In this document: piece after piece, positions 56,457 to 64,000 of the stretch | Numbering within the stretch: position 1 is the stretch's first letter | Layout of the letters: every line of letters begins with the position of its first letter | Assembly: GCA_963726775.1 (NCBI GenBank) | Contig: CAVSDL010000001.1 | Location: 496,001-560,000, forward strand | Length of the DNA: 64,000 bases | Reading direction: 5' to 3' | Source of the DNA: CAIWHR01 sp963726775 | GTDB lineage: Bacteria; Pseudomonadota; Gammaproteobacteria; Burkholderiales; Casimicrobiaceae | Notes under the pieces: generated by a model | Databases searched by the model: none | What the model was told of the DNA's origin: nothing | Seen by the model: only the letters and a program-made list of their open reading frames with translations | Made by a program: the position numbers and the translations under genes

Positions 56457-56734
56457 CCTGGTGCGTCATATCGCACCCCGGGCGCATGGGGCTCGCCGAC
56501 GTTTCGGTCTCGCCACTTTCCCTCTTGTAGACCGAATTGCGGACGGACGCTCGTGTCGAGTGCCGTTACGCCCTGAAATTCGACCGCTGGTCCTGCGCGA
56601 GCGCGGTTCTTGCTTGTTTTCGGTTCCCGGTAACCGTTTGCGCCGCGGCAACGCCAGAATACGGCAACGGCATGATGGTCCTGGGCCGCATTCGATTTGT
56701 TGGCGCCACACGCAGCCCCTGTTTCCTAGCCCTC

Positions 56735-59700
56735 ATGCCCATTGCCCTCCTACGAGCATCGTTCGGTCGCGCAATCGCACTGGCGCTGCTCGTTGCGCTT
56801 ACGTCGTTTCCTGCGATCGCCCACCATCCCGGCCACGAAAACAAGAGTGCTGCCAACGCGGTCGTAGTAGAAGCGGAAGCTGCTCTTGCCGGTACCGTAC
56901 ACCGTCTGACCATCGAAGACATTGCAAAAGCGACAACCGATCGTTTCGTCACTCTTCACCTTGACGATGGGTCCGAAGTAGCGCTAAGCGGCACTCTCGC
57001 AGAAGCTCTGGACACCGGCGCACGCGTGGAAATCGCCGGACGCCTTCAGGGAAAAGCGATGGTCGTCGAACGGGTGATTGCAACCACTCCGGCGCAACCC
57101 AACACGATATCGCTCGCGTCGCCATTCGAGGGGACGCTGGCGCTGATTCATGCCGACGACTTTGCCGCCGGAAAAGCCAGGTTCATGTTCGAGGTGCACG
57201 AGGACAGTGGGGCTATTCGAGCCCTCGACCTTGGCTGGGTTCCACGTTCACTGGGTGGCGGAATTCGCGTGCAAGTCACCGGACAATTTGCGCCGGACGG
57301 GAGATCGATTACACCCGATCACATTGCGATCGTCGGAAAGCCTTCGGGAAAGGCCAAGGCGTCGATCGCGGCATTGGCGGCGACGCCAAAGAGCGTGTTG
57401 GTGATCATGGCCAACTTCAACAATACCGCAGCGCCGGCGTTCACCGCGAGCCAGGCGCAGCAGGTCATGACGACCAATTCCAACAGCGTCGTGAATTTTT
57501 ACAACGAAGTTTCCTACGGCCAGCAACAGCTGAACGTCACGACCACGGCCGGCTGGGTGACGATGAATCTCGCGAGCCCCGCGACCTGCGAAAACACGGT
57601 CTGGCAGGCTATCGGAACACAGGCGGGAATCGCTGCCAAAGCCGCCAATCCGGCGCACGATCCGGCTGGCTTCGCACTGGTCGTTTACGTTTTTCCGACC
57701 GTGGCAGCCTGCGGATGGAACGGACTTGCCTACATCGGCTCCGCACAGCTTTCGCTGGCCAAAGGAGCATGGATCAATGGTACTGGTTCGTTCATTCTCG
57801 GCGTCATCGGTCACGAACTGGGCCATAACTTCGGTCTGCTGCACGCGGCCAGCCTCGACTGCGGCGCAACCACCGTTATCGCCGCAACCGGATGCACGTC
57901 GTCGGAATACGGCGACCCGTTCGACATCATGGGCAACAATCGCGCGATGCACTTCGCCTCCGCGCAAAAGAGAATTCTTGGCTGGCTTCCGGCGGGCACG
58001 GTCGCCAACCATACAAGCGGCACGGCAACGTATACGCTCAACCCGATCGAAACAGCCGGTGCCGCAAGTTATGCGGTCACGGTGCCCGCGGCGGCCAAGC
58101 GCACCTACTGGATTGAATACCGCCAGCCGGGTGGTGTCTTCGACAGTAGCTTGTCCTCCTACCCGAACAATGGCGCGCAGATTCGCGTCGCGTCACCGTT
58201 CGAATCCATTTGCGCCAGCTGCGGCGACGACACTGAATTTCTCGATTTCACACCCGCGACCGTGCCGTTCACCGACGGCTCGCTGCTGGTCGGCCAGACC
58301 TACACCGATGCCACAAGCAACATCAGCATCAGCGTCCTTTCGGCGGTCGCGGGAGCGACCGGATCGTTGACGATTCAGGTGTCGTCGGCCGCCGGCTCGG
58401 CGAGCACGACCGCTGTTACGAGTTCGCTCAATCCGTCGACAATCGGGGCGAGCGTGACCTTCACCGCCACGATCACCGGCACCGCACCGACCGGCACCGT
58501 CGCCTTCACCGACAACGGCACCTCCATCGCCGGCTGCAGCGCCGCCACCGTCAGCGCCTCCAAGGCCACCTGCACCACGTCAACCCTCACCGTCGGCAGC
58601 CACAGCATCGTCGCCACCTACAGCGGCGACGCCGCCAATGCCGCCTCCACCAGCCCCGCGCTGACACAGACCGTCAACGCCGGCGCCGGCTCCATCAATG
58701 TCGCGCTGGCCAGCAACGGCGGCGTCGCCTCCGCTTCCAGCCAGTACCCGCTCGCCGGCTTCGCCCCGTCCTACACCATCGACAATATCCGCACCGGCGC
58801 CGGCTGGAGCAACGGCGGCGGCTGGATCGACAACACCTACGGCACCTTCCCCGACTGGCTGCAGGTCACCTTCAGCGGCAGCAAAACCATCAACCGCGTC
58901 ATCGTCTACTCGCTGCAGGACAACTACCTCAACCCCATCGAACCCACCGACACCACGACCTTCAGCCTGTACGGCCTGACCAGCTTCACCGTCGAAGGCT
59001 GGAATGGCGCGAGCTGGGTGACGCTGGCCACCGTCAGCGGCAACACCCTGGTGAAGCGAACGGTCACCTTCGCCGCCACCGCCACCGATCGCATCCGCAT
59101 CAACGTCACCGGCGCCGGCGACGGCTGGTCACGCATCACCGAAGTCGAGGCGTGGACAAACGGTGGCAGCGCACCGACGACGACGGTGGTGGCGAGCTCG
59201 CTCAACCCGTCGACATTCGGGGCGAGCGTGACCTTCACCGCCACGATCACCGGCACCGCACCGACCGGCACCGTCGCCTTCACCGACAACGGCACCTCCA
59301 TCGCCGGCTGCAGCGCCGCCACCGTCAGCGCCTCCAAGGCCACCTGCACCACGTCAACCCTCACCGTCGGCAGCCACAGCATCGTCGCCACCTACAGCGG
59401 CGACGCCGCCAATGCCGCCTCCACCAGCCCCGCGCTGACACAGACCGTCAACGCCGGCGCCGGCTCCATCAATGTCGCGCTGGCCAGCAACGGCGGCGTC
59501 GCCTCCGCTTCCAGCCAGTACCCGCTCGCCGGCTTCGCCCCGTCCTACACCATCGACAATATCCGCACCGGCGCCGGCTGGAGCAACGGCGGCGGCTGGA
59601 TCGACAACACCTACGGCACCTTCCCCGACTGGCTGCAGGTCACCTTCAGCGGCAGCAAAACCATCAACCGCGTCATCGTCTACTCGCTGCAGGACAACTA

Positions 59701-60712
59701 CCTCAACCCCATCGAACCCACCGACACCACGACCTTCAGCCTGTACGGCCTGACCAGCTTCACCGTCGAAGGCTGGAATGGCGCGAGCTGGGTGACGCTG
59801 GCCACCGTCAGCGGCAACACCCTGGTGAAGCGAACGGTCACCTTCGCCGCCACCGCCACCGATCGCATCCGCATCAACGTCACCGGCGCCGGCGACGGCT
59901 GGTCACGCATCACCGAAGTCGAGGCGTGGACAAACGGTGGCAGCGCACCGACGACGACGGTGGTGGCGAGCTCGCTCAACCCGTCGACATTCGGGACGAG
60001 CGTGACCTTCACCGCGACGGTCACAGGCACCGCACCCACCGGCAGCGTCGCCTTCACCGACAACGGCAGCGCCATCACCGGCTGCAGCGCCGCCACCGTC
60101 AGCGCCTCCAAGGCCACCTGCACCACGTCAACCCTCACCGTCGGCAGCCACAGCATCGTCGCCACCTACAGCGGCGACGCCGCCAATGCCGCCTCCACCA
60201 GCCCCGCGCTGACACAGACCGTCAACGCCGGCGCCGGCTCCATCAATGTCGCGCTGGCCAGCAACGGCGGCGTCGCCTCCGCTTCCAGCCAGTACCCGCT
60301 CGCCGGCTTCGCCCCGTCCTACACCATCGACAATATCCGCACCGGCGCCGGCTGGAGCAACGGCGGCGGCTGGATCGACAACACCTACGGCACCTTCCCC
60401 GACTGGCTGCAGGTCACCTTCAGCGGCAGCAAAACCATCAACCGCGTCATCGTCTACTCGCTGCAGGACAACTACCTCAACCCCATCGAACCCACCGACA
60501 CCACGACCTTCAGCCTGTACGGCCTGACCAGCTTCACCGTCGAAGGCTGGAATGGCGCGAGCTGGGTGACGCTGGCCACCGTCAGCGGCAACACCCTGGT
60601 GAAGCGAACGGTCACCTTCGCCGCCACCGCCACCGATCGCATCCGCATCAACGTCACCGGCGCCGGCGACGGCTGGTCACGCATCACCGAAGTCGAGGCG
60701 TGGGGCAACTGA
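56735..60712 (+). CDS. Secreted metzincin metalloprotease with three Ig-like + F5/8C repeat pairs
   Basis: 1325 residues. Signal peptide ~8-32 (IALALLVALTSFPAIA); the ATG at 56735 is chosen for this although no strong ribosome site is visible. Residues ~245-480 form a gametolysin-like (M11) protease: zinc motif HELGHNFGLLH at 360-370 and Met-turn FDIMG (M399). Residues 563-1325 are three 258-residue units, each an Ig-like domain (ASVTFTATITGTAPTGTVAFTD) and an F5/8C-type lectin-like domain (GWIDNTYGTFPDWLQVTFSG ... RITEVEAW). Such modules bind carbohydrate. It is exported; anchor unknown. The DNA of the three units is almost identical. Confidence 0.88.
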   Translation: MPIALLRASFGRAIALALLVALTSFPAIAHHPGHENKSAANAVVVEAEAALAGTVHRLTIEDIAKATTDRFVTLHLDDGSEVALSGTLAEALDTGARVEIAGRLQGKAMVVERVIATTPAQPNTISLASPFEGTLALIHADDFAAGKARFMFEVHEDSGAIRALDLGWVPRSLGGGIRVQVTGQFAPDGRSITPDHIAIVGKPSGKAKASIAALAATPKSVLVIMANFNNTAAPAFTASQAQQVMTTNSNSVVNFYNEVSYGQQQLNVTTTAGWVTMNLASPATCENTVWQAIGTQAGIAAKAANPAHDPAGFALVVYVFPTVAACGWNGLAYIGSAQLSLAKGAWINGTGSFILGVIGHELGHNFGLLHAASLDCGATTVIAATGCTSSEYGDPFDIMGNNRAMHFASAQKRILGWLPAGTVANHTSGTATYTLNPIETAGAASYAVTVPAAAKRTYWIEYRQPGGVFDSSLSSYPNNGAQIRVASPFESICASCGDDTEFLDFTPATVPFTDGSLLVGQTYTDATSNISISVLSAVAGATGSLTIQVSSAAGSASTTAVTSSLNPSTIGASVTFTATITGTAPTGTVAFTDNGTSIAGCSAATVSASKATCTTSTLTVGSHSIVATYSGDAANAASTSPALTQTVNAGAGSINVALASNGGVASASSQYPLAGFAPSYTIDNIRTGAGWSNGGGWIDNTYGTFPDWLQVTFSGSKTINRVIVYSLQDNYLNPIEPTDTTTFSLYGLTSFTVEGWNGASWVTLATVSGNTLVKRTVTFAATATDRIRINVTGAGDGWSRITEVEAWTNGGSAPTTTVVASSLNPSTFGASVTFTATITGTAPTGTVAFTDNGTSIAGCSAATVSASKATCTTSTLTVGSHSIVATYSGDAANAASTSPALTQTVNAGAGSINVALASNGGVASASSQYPLAGFAPSYTIDNIRTGAGWSNGGGWIDNTYGTFPDWLQVTFSGSKTINRVIVYSLQDNYLNPIEPTDTTTFSLYGLTSFTVEGWNGASWVTLATVSGNTLVKRTVTFAATATDRIRINVTGAGDGWSRITEVEAWTNGGSAPTTTVVASSLNPSTFGTSVTFTATVTGTAPTGSVAFTDNGSAITGCSAATVSASKATCTTSTLTVGSHSIVATYSGDAANAASTSPALTQTVNAGAGSINVALASNGGVASASSQYPLAGFAPSYTIDNIRTGAGWSNGGGWIDNTYGTFPDWLQVTFSGSKTINRVIVYSLQDNYLNPIEPTDTTTFSLYGLTSFTVEGWNGASWVTLATVSGNTLVKRTVTFAATATDRIRINVTGAGDGWSRITEVEAWGN
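58421..60712 (+). repeat. Three tandem 774-bp coding repeats
   Basis: Units start at 58421, 59195 and 59969 (third truncated at the stop). Period 774 = 258 codons. Units 1 and 2 are virtually identical at the base level; unit 3 differs only over ~90 bases in its Ig part (GTSV, TATVTG, GSVAFTDNGSAIT). The near identity means recent duplication or conversion, and copy number is likely to vary or be misassembled. Confidence 0.93.
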
Positions 60713-60732
60713 AAATGCGTATCGCCTTCGAG

Positions 60733-60771
60733 AAAAGCACAACGCCCAGCGGTGATGGCTGGGCGTTGTGC
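60733..60771 (-). terminator. Rho-independent terminator of the rRNA operon
   Basis: Perfect stem GCACAACGCCCAGC / GCTGGGCGTTGTGC (60737-60771) with a loop; on the minus strand it is followed by TTTT. It lies just after the 5S gene. The metalloprotease gene on the other strand ends 20 bases away, so the hairpin may serve both. Confidence 0.85.
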
Positions 60772-60780
60772 TTGGAGGGT

Positions 60781-60895
60781 GCCTGACGATGACCTACTTT
60801 CGCATGGGCAATCCACACTATCATCGGCGTGCCGCCGTTTCACGGTCCTGTTCGGGATGGGAAGGCGTGGTTCCAGCGGGCTATGGTCGTCAGGC
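60781..60895 (-). rRNA. rrf: 5S rRNA
   Basis: About 115 bases. The minus strand begins GCCTGACGACCATAGC and ends GGTCATCGTCAGGC, which pair as helix I; the internal sequence has the conserved CCCATCCCGAACAGG and GATGATAGTG. A 97-base spacer separates it from 23S. Confidence 0.96.
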
Positions 60896-60992
60896 GTTGA
60901 TCAGGAGTCAGGAGTCAGCAACACCTGACCCGAGGGAAGAAGTAAAGGGGGGTGGATTGCGCAAACACACCGTCGCAGTGCGCGGTGTTATG
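60896..60992. other. 5S-23S intergenic spacer
   Basis: About 97 bases with no tRNA. It contains TCAGGAGTCAGGAGTCAG, resembling the repeat sequence that edges the 23S intervening sequences. Confidence 0.6.
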
Positions 60993-61327
60993 GGGTCAAG
61001 CCGCACGGGCCATTAGTATCGGTTAGCTTAACGCATTACTGCGCTTCCACACCCGACCTATCAACGTGGTGGTCTGCCACGACCCTTCAGGGGGCTCGAG
61101 GCCCCGGGAGATCTCATCTTCAGGCACGTTTCCCGCTTAGATGCTTTCAGCGGTTATCGCTTCCGTACATAGCTACCCGGCAATGCGACTGGCGTCACAA
61201 CCGGTACACCAGCGGTACGTCCACTCCGGTCCTCTCGTACTAGGAGCAGCCCCCGTCAAATCTCCAGCGCCCACGGCAGATAGGGACCAAACTGTCTCAC
61301 GACGTTTTGAACCCAGCTCACGTACCA

Positions 61328-61360
<33 letters not shown>

Positions 61361-61365
61361 GGCTA

Positions 61366-61405
<40 letters not shown>

Positions 61406-61434
61406 ACCGCCGTCGATATGAACTCTTGGGCGGT

Positions 61435-61508
<74 letters not shown>

Positions 61509-61611
61509 TGTCCTGCTTTCGCACCTGCTCGCCTTGTCAGGCTCGCAGTCAAGCTTCCTTGCGCCATTGCACTATCAGTACGATGTCCGACCGTACCTAG
61601 GAAACCTTCGA

Positions 61612-61657
<46 letters not shown>

Positions 61658-61916
61658 TACCATGCACGGTCCCCGATCCCGTTCCGGGACCCAGGTTAGA
61701 ACCGCAATGACACCAGGCTGGTATTTCAACGTTGGCTCCACCCAAGCTAGCGCTCAAGCTTCATCGCCTCCCAGCTATCCTACACAGGTCCCATCACAGT
61801 CCAATGCAAAGCTACAGTAAAGGTGCACGGGGTCTTTCCGTCTTGCCGCGGGGAGATTGCATCTTCACAAACACTTCAACTTCGCTGAGTCTCAGGAGGA
61901 GACAGTGTGGCCATCG

Positions 61917-62007
<91 letters not shown>

Positions 62008-62034
62008 AATCAAGAGCTTGCACCCCATCATTTA

Positions 62035-62069
<35 letters not shown>

Positions 62070-62702
62070 GTCCACTTTCGTGTTAGCAGAGTGCTGTGTT
62101 TTTGTTAAACAGTCGCAGCCACCATTTCACTGCGGCCCCTCTCGGCTCCGGATGTACTCCTTCACCTACCAGGGGCGCACCTTATCCCGAAGTTACGGTG
62201 CTAATTTGCCGAGTTCCTTCTCCTGAGTTCTCTCAAGCGCCTTAGAATATTCATCCTGCCCACCTGTGTCGGTTTACGGTACGGTCAACTCGAGACTGAA
62301 GCTTAGAGGCTTTTCCTGGAAGCAGGGTATCGCGCACTTCAGACCGGCAAGCCGGCCCTCGTCATCACGCCTCAGCTAAGATCCCCGGATTTGCCTGGGA
62401 ACCACGCCTACACGCTTGAACCGGGACGTCCAACACCCGGCCGCGTTAACCTTCTCCGTCCCCCCATCGCATCTCGAACCGGTGCTGGAATATTAACCAG
62501 CTTCCCATCGGCTACGACTCTCGTCCTCACCTTAGGGGCCGACTCACCCTGCGCCGATGAACGTGGCGCAGGAAACCTTGGGCTTTCGGCGAGCGGGCCT
62601 TTCACCCGCTTTATCGCTACTCATGTCAGCATTCGCACTTCCGATACCTCCAGCAGCCCTCTCGAGCCACCTTCACCGGCCTACGGAACGCTCTCCTACC
62701 GT

Positions 62703-63155
62703 CCAGGAATCAGAGGTCAGATGTCGGATGTCAGGCACGTCGCTTCGACTGCCTGCACATTCCGTTGAGCATCTTCGCTATCGCTTCGTACTCGTCACGC
62801 CAGCGCCGCCAATCAGCCGCACTCACGTAGTCGAGATCGAGGGCATAACGCAGCCACACTCGCATTTCATCCGCCGAACCAATCGCTATCTGCAAATAAC
62901 GACGTAACTCGGCTTGCGAATTTCCTGCCTTGCCCATGCCTTCGGCGATATTCGCGCATATCGACTTGCTCGCCCGCCGCAACTGATCGGCCAGGCCGAA
63001 CTGCTCGACGGACGGAAACACCAAGCTCGCCCGATGCAATTCGAGCGACACGGCGTATGCGCGTTTGAAGACTTCCAGACTTTCAAATTTCAGCAGAGCC
63101 ATCGTGCACCCTTACTGACATCTGTCATCGGACATCTGAATTCTGACTCCTGAAC
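62703..63155 (-). other. 23S rRNA intervening sequence (helix 45) with encoded protein
   Basis: About 453 bases that replace the loop of helix 45: the rRNA reads CACCGAAATCGCGG on one side and GGTAGGAGAGCGTTCC on the other. The edges are long inverted repeats, GGAATCAGAGGTCAGATGTC... against its partner ...GACATCTGAATTCTGACTCC, which would form the stem normally cut by RNase III. It contains a complete reading frame in the sense of the rRNA. The mature 23S is then fragmented. Confidence 0.92.
62731..63102 (-). CDS. Four-helix-bundle protein of 23S intervening sequence (S23/IVP family)
   Basis: 123 residues, same strand as the rRNA. Opens MALLKFESLEVFKRAYAVSL and contains FGLADQLRRASKSICANIAEG and GNSQAELRRYLQIAIGSADEM, the signature of the IVP/four-helix-bundle family. 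AAGGG is about 7 bases before the ATG. Function of the family is unknown; it is typically found only inside 23S intervening sequences, or as solo chromosomal copies. Confidence 0.92.
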   Translation of the reverse strand: MALLKFESLEVFKRAYAVSLELHRASLVFPSVEQFGLADQLRRASKSICANIAEGMGKAGNSQAELRRYLQIAIGSADEMRVWLRYALDLDYVSAADWRRWRDEYEAIAKMLNGMCRQSKRRA

Positions 63156-63233
63156 CCGCGATTTCGGTGCCTAGCTTGAGCCCCGTTACATCTTCCGCGC
63201 AGGACGACTCGACCAGTGAGCTATTACGCTTTC

Positions 63234-63265
<32 letters not shown>

Positions 63266-63661
63266 TGGCTGTCTGAGCCTTCCCACCTCGTTTCCCACTT
63301 AGCTAAGTCTTGGGGACCTTAATCGGCGGTCTGGGTTGTTTCCCTCTCGACGCCGGACGTTAGCACCCGACGTCTGTCTCCCAGGCTCGCACTCAACGGT
63401 ATTCGGAGTTTGCAATGGCGCGGTAAGTCACAATGACCCCCGCAACCATGACAGTGCTCTACCCCCGTCGGTGATACCTGAGGCACTACCTAAATAGTTT
63501 TCGGAGAGAACCAGCTATTTCCGGATTTGTTTAGCCTTTCACCCCTACCCACAGCTCATCCCCTACCTTTTCAACGGGAGTGGGTTCGGCCCTCCAGTGA
63601 GTGTTACCCCACCTTCAGCCTGGCCATGGGTAGATCATCCGGTTTCGGGTCTACGCCTACC

Positions 63662-63694
<33 letters not shown>

Positions 63695-63792
63695 GCGCCT
63701 CCCCTATACGGTTAAGCTCGCTGGTAAACGTAAGTCGCTGACCCATTATACAAAAGGTACGCCGTCATCCCTGCTTCAAAAGCTCTGCCTTG

Positions 63793-63893
63793 GAAGCAGA
63801 TTGCAGATGTCAGATGCCGGATGTCAGAACAACCGCCGCCTCACGCGCTGCGGCTTTACTGACATCTGAAATCTGACATCTGACATCCGCTTC
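63793..63893 (-). other. Short 23S intervening sequence (helix 25)
   Basis: About 100 bases without a gene, inserted in helix 25. It is edged by GCAGATGTCAGATGCCGGATGTCAG (63803-63827) and the inverse CTGACATCTGAAATCTGACATCTGACATCC (63859-63888), closely related to the repeats of the larger insertion. The central loop is GC-rich. It is flanked by the normal helix-25 strands CCCTGCTTC and GAAGCAGGG. Confidence 0.87.
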
Positions 63894-64000
63894 AAGCGCA
63901 AAGCACTTGAAGCAGGGACTCCGACTGTTTGTATGCATGCGGTTTCAGGATCTATTTCACTCCCCTCCCGGGGTTCTTTTCGCCTTTCCCTCACGGTACT

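Overview
The window is GC-rich DNA from a Gram-negative bacterium. An outer-membrane efflux lipoprotein, a TctC/Bug-type periplasmic receptor, a full kdp operon, an Hyf-like membrane complex and the rRNA sequence all fit a proteobacterium, most likely a betaproteobacterium (Burkholderiales-like); this placement is inference. Coding density is high and most genes sit in tight, overlapping operons.

Layout. 0-2.1 kb: end of a molybdate-uptake locus (ModC, a ModE-like DNA-binding domain, a molbindin, a molybdopterin-domain protein). 2.2-8.9 kb: a minus-strand signalling operon (response regulator/nucleotide cyclase, five-GAF sensor kinase, single-domain response regulator, membrane protein with a cyclic-nucleotide-binding domain). 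9.2-16.4 kb: a six-gene Hyf/Hyc-like membrane complex whose large subunit lacks the nickel-binding cysteine pairs, so it resembles the energy-converting-hydrogenase-related (Ehr) complexes rather than a hydrogenase. 16.4-20.1 kb: a small HTH protein, an HPr-like protein with Asp in place of the phosphorylated His, and a flavoprotein with a central membrane region and a C-terminal repeat domain.

20.75-36.74 kb: a putative integrative island. It is bounded by a 45-bp direct repeat equal to the 3' part of tRNA-Phe, with a tyrosine integrase beside the intact tRNA gene. Cargo: a HigBA-type toxin-antitoxin pair, a co-oriented block of two arylsulfatases, a Tyr/Gly-rich exported protein, a DUF3313 lipoprotein, a SYLF protein, a cation/H+ antiporter and a DUF3302-HlyD-NodT export set, plus a relic of a second integrase. 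Just outside the distal end is an array of 66-bp repeats, each carrying an 18-bp copy of the tRNA 3' end.

37.0-45.2 kb: kdpFABCDE, with a small membrane ORF translationally coupled ahead of kdpF. 45.7-50.8 kb: a haloacetate-dehalogenase-like enzyme, a TctC receptor, an Ldh2-type dehydrogenase and a sugar-acid dehydratase; the last two appear fused only because of a one-base frameshift. 51.1-56.5 kb: an HtrA-like protein with a degraded catalytic triad, a frameshifted membrane/spermidine-synthase-like gene, and an MtnA + class II aldolase pair suited to methylthioribose salvage. 56.7-60.7 kb: a large secreted metzincin with three nearly identical 774-bp Ig + F5/8C repeats. 60.7-64 kb: 3' end of an rRNA operon on the minus strand (23S, 5S, terminator). 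The 23S gene carries two intervening sequences, at the helix-45 and helix-25 positions; the larger encodes a four-helix-bundle protein.
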